From Arthrobacter cupressi (GTDB lineage Bacteria > Actinomycetota > Actinomycetes > Actinomycetales > Micrococcaceae): DNA of 35,260 bases. The DNA lies in NCBI RefSeq assembly GCF_900099975.1, contig NZ_FNEI01000022.1, positions 1 through 35,260 on the forward strand. Direction: 5' to 3'. Made by a program: the position numbers and the translations under genes. A model generated the notes under the pieces. That model saw only the letters and a list, made by a program, of their open reading frames with translations, ran no database searches and had not been told where the DNA came from. Positions 24,382 to 31,361 of this stretch are shown here, piece after piece (the first letter of the stretch is position 1; the number at the start of each line of letters is the position of its first letter).

Positions 24382-25173
24382 ATGTCCCAGGCCGGCGTGA
24401 CAGGAACGCCCGTATCTGCATCAGCCACCGGGGAAGGCGCCCGAAAGAAGCGCGGCCGCAGGGCCGCCGCGGCAGCGACAAGCCCAGGGGTGGCCTGGCT
24501 CCGGGCCAACGCTGCCGTCGGGGTTCCGGTGCTGGCTGTGACGGCTGCGGCGGGGGTAGCCCTCGCTGCCCAGGCCGGTGCCTTCGACGGCCTGACCGGG
24601 GACAACGGGCCGGCCGCCGTGGCCGGCCGTGGGCACGCGTCCGGCCACGGGCAGGCGAACCCCGCACCCGAACCCAGCCAGTTCGGACACGAGCCGGACA
24701 CGGCCGGGAAGCCCGCGGCGACGGGGTCGAAGAAGCCCGCCGGGAAATCCGGTGCCACAACCGAAGCCGCCGAAGTCCCGGCGGCCTCGGGCGCCGTCCC
24801 GCAGTCCGACGTTCCCGTCTCAGGTGCAGAAGCTCCGCCAGCGGCGGACCTGGAAGGTGCCCAAGCGGCAGCCCCGGCCCCGGCGTCCGGTGAAGCCGCC
24901 ACCCGAAGCCCGTCAACCGGAAGCCCGACGGAAGCCGCCGAACCGGAGCAGGAGCCATCGGAGGACGCGGGGAACGTCGATTCCCGGCAAACCACCACGA
25001 AGGCCGCCCCGGCACCGACCACGGCAAGCGCGCCCGCCCCGGGCACCACAACCACAACGGCGCCGAGTACGTCTACCGCACCAACTACCGTGCCGTCCCT
25101 GCTCTCATCCGTGCTCGGCGCCGACAGCGGCATCAGCGTCCTGACTGTCGGGGGGAGCCTGCTCGGCAGGTAG
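24382..25173 (+). CDS. Hypothetical membrane-anchored, Ala/Pro/Thr-rich protein
   Basis: I do not recognise a family. The 263-aa product has a basic N-terminus (KKRGRRAAAAA near residue 23), one hydrophobic segment (about 46-66, 'AAVGVPVLAVTAAAGVALAA'), and then about 190 residues of low complexity rich in Ala, Pro, Thr, Ser, Glu and Gly, including 'TTTTTAPSTSTAPTTVPS'. This fits a single-span protein with a long extended region outside the membrane, possibly a wall-spanning stalk. The final 25 residues (LLSSVLGADSGISVLTVGGS) are again hydrophobic. The frame opens at 24304, but ATG 24382 follows a GAGGGGAACC RBS and its own -10 box. Low complexity makes the function unpredictable. Confidence 0.7.
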   Translation: MSQAGVTGTPVSASATGEGARKKRGRRAAAAATSPGVAWLRANAAVGVPVLAVTAAAGVALAAQAGAFDGLTGDNGPAAVAGRGHASGHGQANPAPEPSQFGHEPDTAGKPAATGSKKPAGKSGATTEAAEVPAASGAVPQSDVPVSGAEAPPAADLEGAQAAAPAPASGEAATRSPSTGSPTEAAEPEQEPSEDAGNVDSRQTTTKAAPAPTTASAPAPGTTTTTAPSTSTAPTTVPSLLSSVLGADSGISVLTVGGSLLGR

Positions 25174-25232
25174 TCGGCAAATGATCCGCAAGCGCGACAC
25201 GCCGTAGTTGTCTCACTATGCGGGACAAAAGT

Positions 25233-25302
25233 GGAGGTCCACTGTATGGACACTACGCTTGATGAGTCCGTTTCACGTACCCGTCAAGATTGTGGACCTT
25301 CT
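25233..25302 (+). promoter_or_regulatory. 5' leader of the APC permease gene with internal dyad and strong RBS
   Basis: AGGTCCAC (25235-25242) is complementary to GTGGACCT (25292-25299), which could pair across the leader and cover the GGAGG at 25233-25237. That GGAGG is 8 bases before an in-frame ATG at 25246. The codons from 25246 to 25302 mostly end in A or T, unlike the gene that follows, which suggests they are leader and not coding. Confidence 0.4.
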
Positions 25303-26856
25303 ATGAACCTCTTCCGGACCAAGTCGATCGAGCAGTCCATTGCGGACGCCGATGAACCCGGACGCAAACTCAAGCGCTCCCTCAGCACCTGGGACCTGAT
25401 GATCATGGGCGTCGCCGTTGCCGTCGGCGCCGGGATCTTCTCGGTGGGCGCCAAGGCTGCTGCGAACTTCGCCGGCCCGGCTGTCACCATCTCCTTCGCG
25501 GTCGCCGCCGTGACCTGCGCGCTCGCCATCATGTGCTACGCGGAATTCGCCACCGCCATCCCGGTGGCGGGCTCGGCCTACGTCTTCACCTACGCCACCA
25601 TGGGCGAGGTCCTGGCCTGGATCATCGGCTGGAACCTGATCCTGGAACTGTTCACGGCCGCGGCGGTCATCGCCAAGTACTGGGGCATCTACCTCAGCAA
25701 GGTGTTCGGCCTCATGGGCGTGGACATGCCGCCCGCGGTGAACCTGGGCGGGGTGGACCTGTACTGGGGCGCCTTCCTCATCGTCGCCGTGTTTACGGTG
25801 CTGCTGGTCCTCGGAACCAAGCTCTCCGCCCGCGTGGGCAACATCTTCACCCTGATCAAGATCGGTGTGGTCCTCTTCGTCATCGTGGTCGGCTTCACTT
25901 ATGTGAAGGTCGCCAACTACACGCCCTTCGTCCCGGACTCCGTTCCCACGGCCGCCAGCGACGGCGCCAATGTGCTCAAGCAGTCCTTCTTCGGCTTCCT
26001 CACCGGTGCCGTTCCCGCCCAGTACGGCGCCCTGGGAATCTTCGCCGGCGCTGCGCTGGTGTTCTTCGCCTTCATCGGCTTCGACGTGGTGGCAACCTCC
26101 GCCGAAGAGGTCAAGAACCCGCAGAAGACCCTTCCGCGCGGCATCTTCGGCGGCCTTGCCCTCGTGACCCTGCTTTACATCCTGGTCTCCCTGGCGCTGA
26201 CCGGCATGGTTCCGTACACACAGCTCGCCGAGGCCGAGAGCCCAACGCTCACCACGGCCTTCGAAGCCGTCGGCAACACGGACGCCGCCAAGGTGATCGC
26301 CTTCGGCTCCCTGATCGGCCTCACCACCGTGATCATGGTGCTGCTCATGGGCCTGGCCCGTGTGGTCCTGGCCATGAGCCGCGACGGGCTGCTCCCGCGC
26401 GCACTGTCCCGCACCAGCGACAAGCACGCCACCCCGGCGCGCCTGCAGATCATCTGCGGCACCGCCGTCGCCCTCGTAGCAGGGCTGACCAACGTGGACC
26501 TGCTGGAGGAAATGATCAACATCGGAACGCTGTCCGCGTTCGTGATGGTGAGCCTGGGCATCCTGGTGCTGCGCAAGAAGCGCCCGGACCTGAAGCCGGC
26601 CTTCCGCGTGCCGTTCGGCAAGGTGCTGCCGGTCCTCTCCGCGGTCCTCTGCCTCTACCTGATGACCAACCTCGCGGTGGAGACTTGGATCTTCTTCGCC
26701 ATCTGGCTGGCAATCGGCATCGCGATCTACTTCGCCTACGGCCAGCGCCACTCGCGGCTTAACGAGAAGTTCGCGGACGCCCGCGAGGCGGTGTCCGGCA
26801 AAGCCATGGCTTCCGGTTCCGCGCACGGCGACGAGGACGACCTCAGCAAGGTCTGA
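25303..26856 (+). CDS. APC-family amino acid permease (cationic amino acid transporter type)
   Basis: The 517-aa membrane protein has about 12 helices and belongs to the YfnA/CAT branch of the amino acid-polyamine-organocation family. Hallmarks are 'LSTWDLMIMGVAVAVGAGIF' at helix 1, 'AEFATAIPVAGSAYVFTYAT', 'GFDVVATSAEEVKNPQKTLP' in the helix 6-7 region, and 'FGSLIGLTTVIMVLLMGLAR'. It imports amino acids by proton or cation symport; the substrate is not determined. I place the start at ATG 25303 (MNLFRTKS), matching homologues that begin near LFRTK and the onset of high-GC third positions. ATG 25246 has the better RBS and would add 19 residues. A terminator follows the stop. Confidence 0.88.
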   Translation: MNLFRTKSIEQSIADADEPGRKLKRSLSTWDLMIMGVAVAVGAGIFSVGAKAAANFAGPAVTISFAVAAVTCALAIMCYAEFATAIPVAGSAYVFTYATMGEVLAWIIGWNLILELFTAAAVIAKYWGIYLSKVFGLMGVDMPPAVNLGGVDLYWGAFLIVAVFTVLLVLGTKLSARVGNIFTLIKIGVVLFVIVVGFTYVKVANYTPFVPDSVPTAASDGANVLKQSFFGFLTGAVPAQYGALGIFAGAALVFFAFIGFDVVATSAEEVKNPQKTLPRGIFGGLALVTLLYILVSLALTGMVPYTQLAEAESPTLTTAFEAVGNTDAAKVIAFGSLIGLTTVIMVLLMGLARVVLAMSRDGLLPRALSRTSDKHATPARLQIICGTAVALVAGLTNVDLLEEMINIGTLSAFVMVSLGILVLRKKRPDLKPAFRVPFGKVLPVLSAVLCLYLMTNLAVETWIFFAIWLAIGIAIYFAYGQRHSRLNEKFADAREAVSGKAMASGSAHGDEDDLSKV

Positions 26857-26890
26857 CGCGCGCCCGCACCGAAACGAACACCATGACGAC

Positions 26891-26920
26891 GGCCGCCTGG
26901 AACCCCGGTTCCGGGCGGCC
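26891..26920. terminator. Hairpin terminator after the APC permease
   Basis: GGCCGCC (26891-26897) pairs with GGCGGCC (26914-26920). After a one-base mismatch, GGAACC pairs with GGTTCC around a 2-base loop. No clear T-run follows. It lies between two convergent genes and may act on both strands. Confidence 0.65.
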
Positions 26921-26957
26921 TTCGCCGTCCCGGCCCGCCTTCACGCCTGGCCCCGGC

Positions 26958-27593
26958 TCAGGGTGCGGCGTGCTTCGAGACCCAGTCCACCAGGGGCCGC
27001 AGCACCTCCCACCGGCCCGCAATCTCATCAACCGCCGCAGGAGTGGACAGCCAGCCGGGCTCGCCGAGTTCCAGCCCGGCGGACAACGACTTGTGTTTGA
27101 GTAACTCCGCCCGCGGGTGATCCTTGTCGAAGCCGCGCGGCACCGTTTTGAGCGTCTCGCCGCCGATGGAGTAACCGGCGGCGGCAACGCCGTCGACGAT
27201 GTCCTGGAGGGCTTCCCCGGTGCCGGGAGCGTCCACCGACTCCCTAAAGCGGGCCAGCTGCGCGGGACTGTGTGAGTGGTAGCCACCGCCCAGCGTGAGC
27301 CCGTCCGCGGCCAGGTGGAGGTAGAAGCCCACGCCTTCCTGCTCCGCGGCGAAGGCGCCCTGCGCCGTCTTATAGGGCGTTTTGTCCGGAGAGAAGCGGA
27401 CATCGCGGTAGGGGCGGAAGATCTTGGCCGGCCCGAACTGCGGTTCCAGCCGCTCGAGAAGGGCCGTCAGCGGTTCCCTGACGGCGGCGTCGTAGGTGTC
27501 CTTGTGCTCAAGCCACCACTCACGGTTGTTGTTCTGTTCCAGCTCCGCGTAGAAGCGGAACGCTTCGGGCGGAATGCCTTGAAATGTGTCCAT
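26958..27593 (-). CDS. DUF2461 domain-containing protein
   Basis: This 211-aa soluble protein is a full-length member of DUF2461 (TIGR02453), a widespread family without an assigned function. Conserved stretches are 'EAFRFYAELEQNNNREWWLEHK' near the N-terminus, 'FGPAKIFRPYRDVRFSPDKTPYKT' (about residues 53-77) and 'GFYLHLAADGLTLGGG'. The start ATG at 27593 opens the conserved 'FQGIPPEAF' region. It lies downstream of katG on the same strand, but a strong terminator separates them, so it is probably an independent unit. Nothing in the neighbourhood suggests its job. Confidence 0.88.
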   Translation of the reverse strand: MDTFQGIPPEAFRFYAELEQNNNREWWLEHKDTYDAAVREPLTALLERLEPQFGPAKIFRPYRDVRFSPDKTPYKTAQGAFAAEQEGVGFYLHLAADGLTLGGGYHSHSPAQLARFRESVDAPGTGEALQDIVDGVAAAGYSIGGETLKTVPRGFDKDHPRAELLKHKSLSAGLELGEPGWLSTPAAVDEIAGRWEVLRPLVDWVSKHAAP

Positions 27594-27673
27594 GCTTGGA
27601 TCGTAGGTACCCCGGGCGCGCCGGGCCAGAGACGGAACCGGCTATGTGGACAGTCCCTGCCAAGCGGGCAAAA

Positions 27674-27710
27674 AAGCACCCCGTCACGGATGATCCGTGA
27701 CGGGGTGCTT
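27674..27710 (-). terminator. Intrinsic terminator of katG
   Basis: Eighteen-base perfectly complementary arms (27674-27691 and 27693-27710) form a very strong hairpin. On the minus strand it is followed by a run of six T. It ends katG transcription before the DUF2461 gene. Confidence 0.92.
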
Positions 27711-27758
27711 CGCTTCAGCTTCAGTCAGTGCAGCTCCGGGTCGTCCCCCGGCGCCTGG

Positions 27759-29936
27759 CTACTTCTTGAGGTCGAAGCGGTCGTTGTCCATGACCTTCGC
27801 CCAGGCGTTGGCGAAGTCGGCAACGAACTTTTCCTGTGCGTCGTCGGAGGCGTAAACCTCGGCGAGGGCGCGCAGTTCGGAGTTGGAACCGAAGACCAGG
27901 TCCGCGCGGCTGCCGGTCCAGCGGCCGTCGGTGGTGGTGTAGGTCTTCTCGTCGGCGTCCGGGGTCCACTCGAGGCCCAGTTCGAGCAGGTTGACGAAGA
28001 AGTCGTTGCTCAGGGTGCCCGGGCGGTCGGTAAAGACGCCGTGGTTGGAACCGTCCCAGTTGTTGCCCAGGACGCGGAGGCCGCCCACCAGGACGGTCAG
28101 TTCCGGTGCGGAGACGTTCAGCAGGTTCGCGCGGTCGATCAGCAGGTACTCGGTGGGCAGGTTCAGGAAACCGCTGTCGTAGTTGCGGAAACCGTCGGCC
28201 ACCGGCTCAAGCCAGGCGAACTGCTCGGTGCTGGTCTGCTCCTGGGTGGCGTCGACACGGCCCGGGGTGAACGGAACGGTGATGTCGTGGCCGGCAGCCA
28301 GGGCGGCCTGCTCCACACCCACGCCACCGGCGAGGACGACGACGTCGGCGAAGGACACCTTGACCTCGGAGGAAGCGTTGAAGTCGGCGACAACCTCTTC
28401 GAGCTTGGCGATGACCGGCTTCAGCTTCTCCGGCTGGTTCACAGCCCAGCTGACCTGCGGCTCCAGTCGGATGCGGCCGCCGTTGGCACCGCCGCGCTTG
28501 TCCGAACCGCGGAAGGAGGCTGCTGCCTTCCACGCGGTGGAGACGAGCTGTTCGACGGTCAGGCCGGAAGCAGCGATCTTTTCCTTGAGGACGGCGATCT
28601 CGGCGTCACCGATGGTCTGGGTCGGGGCTGCGGGCAGCGGGTCCTGCCAGATCAGGTCCTCGGACGGAACTTCCTTGCCCAGGTAACGGGCCTTCGGGCC
28701 CATGTCACGGTGGGTCAGCTTGAACCAGGCGCGGCCGAAGGCGTCTTCCAGGGCGCCCAGGTCGTCCTTGAAGCGGCGGGAGATTGCCTCGTAGGCCGGG
28801 TCGGTGCGCAGTGCCAGGTCGCTGGTGAGCATGCGCGGTTCGCGGGTGCCGGAACCGGCGTGTGCTTCCGGAACCAGGTCGGCGCCGCCGTTGTCCTTCG
28901 GCTTCCACTGCTTGGCGCCGGCCGGGGACTCCATGAGCTCCCACTCGTAGGCGAAGAGGATGTGCAGGAACTCGTTGTCCCAGCGGGTCGGGTGGTAGGT
29001 CCAGGTGACCTCCAGGCCGGACGTCACGGTGTCGGCGCCAGAGCCGGTGCCGTAGCCGTTCTTCCAGCCGAAGCCCTGTGCCTCAAGCGGTGCGGCTTCG
29101 GTGTCAGGACCGATCTTGTCGTCCTTGTGGGCACCGTGGGTCTTGCCGAAGGTGTGGCCACCGACGATCAGGGCAACCGTTTCCTCGTCGTTCATGCCCA
29201 TGCGGCGGAAGGTTTCGCGGATGTCGCGGGCGGAAGCCAGCGGGTCCGGGTTGCCGTTGGGGCCTTCCGGGTTGACGTAGATCAGGCCCATCTGGACTGC
29301 TGCCAGCGGTGCCTGGAGTTCACGGTCGCCGGAGTAGCGCTCGTCGTCGAGCCAGACCTTTTCCGGGCCCCAGTAAACGTCGTCGTCCGCTTCCCAGACG
29401 TCCGGGCGGCCGCCGGCGAAGCCGAAGGTCTTGAAGCCCATGGTCTCCAGCGCCACGTTGCCTGCGAGGATCATCAGGTCGGCCCAGGAGATGGACTGGC
29501 CGTACTTCTTCTTGACCGGCCACAGCAGGCGGCGTGCCTTGTCCAGGCTGACGTTGTCCGGCCAGGAGTTCAGCGGTGCGAAGCGCTGCTGGCCGGCGCC
29601 GGCACCGCCACGTCCGTCGTGGGAGCGGTAGGTGCCTGCGGAGTGCCAGGCCATACGGATCATGAACGGGCCGTAGTGCCCGAAGTCGGCCGGCCACCAT
29701 TCTTTGGAGTCGGTCATGACCTCGGCCAGGTCCGCCTTCACGGCGTCCAGGTCAAGGTTCTTGAAGGCTTCGGCGTAGTCGAAGCCGGAGCCGAGCGGGT
29801 TCGCCACCACCGGGTTCTTCGCCAGGATCTTCAGGTTCAGCTTGTTCGGCCACCATTCGGTGTTGGCGGCGCCCTTGGTCGGGTGTACACGGCCGCCATG
29901 CGCTACGGGGCACTTGGCAATGGTGCTCTCAGACAC
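27759..29936 (-). CDS. katG: Catalase-peroxidase KatG
   Basis: KatG is a cytosolic heme enzyme that destroys hydrogen peroxide and oxidises organic donors. The 725-aa protein has the two-domain architecture of the family. Distal residues Arg94, Trp97 and His98 are in 'FMIRMAWHSAGTYR'; Tyr of the Met-Tyr-Trp crosslink is in 'MGLIYVNPEGPNGNPDP', Met in 'FRRMGMND', and the proximal His in 'IVGGHTFGKTHGA'. The start is GTG at 29936, 6 bases or so after a GGAAGGAAAA RBS; the frame runs on to 29984 but lacks family similarity there. furA lies 79 bases upstream on the same strand, the usual actinobacterial furA-katG pair, so FurA repression relieved by oxidants is expected. Confidence 0.96.
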   Translation of the reverse strand: MSESTIAKCPVAHGGRVHPTKGAANTEWWPNKLNLKILAKNPVVANPLGSGFDYAEAFKNLDLDAVKADLAEVMTDSKEWWPADFGHYGPFMIRMAWHSAGTYRSHDGRGGAGAGQQRFAPLNSWPDNVSLDKARRLLWPVKKKYGQSISWADLMILAGNVALETMGFKTFGFAGGRPDVWEADDDVYWGPEKVWLDDERYSGDRELQAPLAAVQMGLIYVNPEGPNGNPDPLASARDIRETFRRMGMNDEETVALIVGGHTFGKTHGAHKDDKIGPDTEAAPLEAQGFGWKNGYGTGSGADTVTSGLEVTWTYHPTRWDNEFLHILFAYEWELMESPAGAKQWKPKDNGGADLVPEAHAGSGTREPRMLTSDLALRTDPAYEAISRRFKDDLGALEDAFGRAWFKLTHRDMGPKARYLGKEVPSEDLIWQDPLPAAPTQTIGDAEIAVLKEKIAASGLTVEQLVSTAWKAAASFRGSDKRGGANGGRIRLEPQVSWAVNQPEKLKPVIAKLEEVVADFNASSEVKVSFADVVVLAGGVGVEQAALAAGHDITVPFTPGRVDATQEQTSTEQFAWLEPVADGFRNYDSGFLNLPTEYLLIDRANLLNVSAPELTVLVGGLRVLGNNWDGSNHGVFTDRPGTLSNDFFVNLLELGLEWTPDADEKTYTTTDGRWTGSRADLVFGSNSELRALAEVYASDDAQEKFVADFANAWAKVMDNDRFDLKK

Positions 29937-29991
29937 AGTTTTCCTTCCGGAGTTGGGTTTACAGAGGTAGTCCAGTCGATCCAAAGTCGTC

Positions 29992-30010
29992 CGGTCGCGA
30001 TGCGCGACCG
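29992..30010 (-). other. Hairpin in the furA-katG intergenic region
   Basis: CGGTCGCG and CGCGACCG (29992-29999 and 30003-30010) form a perfect 8-bp stem with a 3-base loop, just after the furA stop codon. There is no T-run on the minus strand. It may protect the end of furA mRNA or mark a processing site between the two genes. Confidence 0.5.
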
Positions 30011-30015
30011 AAGGG

Positions 30016-30477
30016 CTAGAGCCTCGCCTGAAGTTCTTTGGCCTGACAGTCCTGGCAGATTCCCTGGTACAGGACGTCCGCTATCTGGATGGTCATCGGC
30101 TTTGAGTGCTCATCCCAATGCGGTGTCAGGCAAGGCGCGTGGCCCACGGCGCAATCCACATCCTCCACCCGGCCGCAGTTGGTGCACACGGCGTGGTGGT
30201 GGTTGTCTCCCACCCGGGTCTCGTACAGGGCGGGGGAATGCGGGGGTTCGAAGCGGCGCACCATATCGAGTTCGGTGAGGTCGCTCAGCACCACGTAGAC
30301 CGACTGCGCTGTCAGTTCCGGGAGTTCCTTGCGCGCGGCGGCGAGGATTCCCTCCGCCGGCGAATGGGGGTTGCGTTCGACGGCGGCCAGGACAGCGAGC
30401 CGTTGCTTGGTGACACGGCGGCCATGCGCATGCAGGGCGGCTGCCCATGCCTGCTGCTCGGCCGTGTGATCTGTCAT
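30016..30477 (-). CDS. furA: Fur-family peroxide/iron-responsive repressor FurA
   Basis: FurA-type repressors control katG and their own gene, using iron and sensing oxidation. The 153-aa protein has an N-terminal winged helix (about residues 10-85, 'GRRVTKQRLAVLAAVERNPH') with 'LTAQSVYVVLSDLTELDMVRRF'. The dimer/metal domain follows with the 'DNHHHAVCTNCGRVEDVDC' motif (CxxC). A second CxxC near the C-terminus ('GICQDCQAK') completes a structural zinc site. katG follows on the same strand. Three ATGs lie close together at the 5' end; the one at 30477 fits family length. The upstream 30 bases are strikingly AT-rich, consistent with a Fur box and promoter. Confidence 0.93.
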   Translation of the reverse strand: MTDHTAEQQAWAAALHAHGRRVTKQRLAVLAAVERNPHSPAEGILAAARKELPELTAQSVYVVLSDLTELDMVRRFEPPHSPALYETRVGDNHHHAVCTNCGRVEDVDCAVGHAPCLTPHWDEHSKPMTIQIADVLYQGICQDCQAKELQARL

Positions 30478-30480
30478 GCA

Positions 30481-30507
30481 TTCATTGAAACATTTATTTT
30501 GAGAAGA
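30481..30507 (-). promoter_or_regulatory. AT-rich promoter/operator region of furA
   Basis: The whole gap between furA and the upstream gene is AT-rich (TTGAAACATTTATTTTGAGA at 30485-30504), in sharp contrast to the GC-rich surroundings. It has a weak dyad. On the minus strand CAAAAT at 30503-30498 could be a -10 box. Fur-family operators are AT-rich, so autoregulation here is plausible. Confidence 0.5.
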
Positions 30508-31275
30508 TCACAATAAGGCGCGGCTAACTTCCGGCAAATTTCTTAGGGTCTCCAAGGGATTGCGTTCCTCACCGGCGGCGCGGCCCAGTGCATGCAGCTC
30601 CAGGCGCCGCCCGGGGCCTGCCCCCTCGGTCATCACGCAGCTGAATCCGGTGACGCCGTCCCCGGTGGGCAGCGCCTCCAGGGCGGAAGCCAGCGCGAGG
30701 AGCGACGACGGCGGCAGCTGGGAGACCGCGCCCACGTCCGGTTCCGGGACCAGGACGTGGTGCGGCGCGGCGCCGCCCTGCCCGGGAGCGTTGTCCGGTC
30801 GGCGGACCCAGGTGGCATCCCGGAACGCGTCCGGACCCGGGGCGGCCGCGTGTGCCGCGGCGGCGCGCTGCAGGGCGGCGCGCAGGGTGGCGTCCAGCTC
30901 ATCGAAGGGACCTTCGGCCCGACGGCGGTGGGCCGGCAGCGCGAGCTGGGAGCCCGGCGTCGTGCTTTCCCCGGGCCAGCGGGCGAAGAGGTGGAAACCC
31001 GGGGTGGAGGACTCGGCGGCCGGTTCCCCGATCGCGGAACCGAGCGGGTGCCAGCGGAACGGGAACATGACCGTGCAGAGGGTGCTGCGGAGCACTTCGT
31101 CCAGGGCCGCGCGGGCGGCCGAATAGCAGAGCAGCCAGTCGGCGGCCGATTCCTCGGTGAAGGGGGCGGCGGGGTCGCTGAGGCGCACCATGAAGTGGCC
31201 GGCCGTTAGCGGTACCCGCGGGCGCGCCACTTCCCAGATGCTCGAACGCAAGAGCAGGCGACGTGCCATGGGCAT
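30508..31275 (-). CDS. Hypothetical protein upstream of furA
   Basis: I do not recognise this 255-aa protein. It has no signal peptide or membrane segment. Notable parts are 'SSIWEVARPRVPLTAGHFMV' near the N-terminus, 'CTVMFPFRWHPLGSAIGEPA' and 'PGFHLFARWPGESTTPGSQL' in the middle, and 'APHHVLVPEP' toward the end. The His-rich strands loosely recall HIT/GalT-type nucleotide-binding folds, but the HxHxH motif is absent, so this is not claimed. ATG 31275 follows AGGAG by 5 bases; ATG 31269 is a second option giving 253 aa. The stop is 30 bases before furA on the same strand, so read-through into furA-katG is possible. Confidence 0.75.
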   Translation of the reverse strand: MPMARRLLLRSSIWEVARPRVPLTAGHFMVRLSDPAAPFTEESAADWLLCYSAARAALDEVLRSTLCTVMFPFRWHPLGSAIGEPAAESSTPGFHLFARWPGESTTPGSQLALPAHRRRAEGPFDELDATLRAALQRAAAAHAAAPGPDAFRDATWVRRPDNAPGQGGAAPHHVLVPEPDVGAVSQLPPSSLLALASALEALPTGDGVTGFSCVMTEGAGPGRRLELHALGRAAGEERNPLETLRNLPEVSRALL

Positions 31276-31349
31276 GCCCTCTCCTTTCCCCCGACTCCGG
31301 AGCCTAGCAAGTGACGGGCATATCCGGGAGTCGGCTACGTCATTGCCGG

Positions 31350-31355
31350 TAGGGT
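31350..31355 (+). promoter_or_regulatory. -10 box of the EntS-like MFS gene
   Basis: TAGGGT is followed by six bases (AGGGCA) and then the GTG start at 31362. This is the leaderless TANNNT-N6-RTG spacing, although AGGG could also serve as a short Shine-Dalgarno. Confidence 0.5.
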
Positions 31356-31361
31356 AGGGCA

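Noticed and set aside
25246..25302. Small upstream peptide gene in the permease leader
   Set aside because: The frame has no stop before the permease and simply continues into it, so it is an alternative start and not a separate uORF.
27276..30278. A 1000-codon plus-strand open frame opposite katG and furA
   Set aside because: It is the antisense shadow of two clearly real genes. Its product is low-complexity Gly/Val/Ala-rich with no family resemblance, as expected when GC-rich codons are read backwards.
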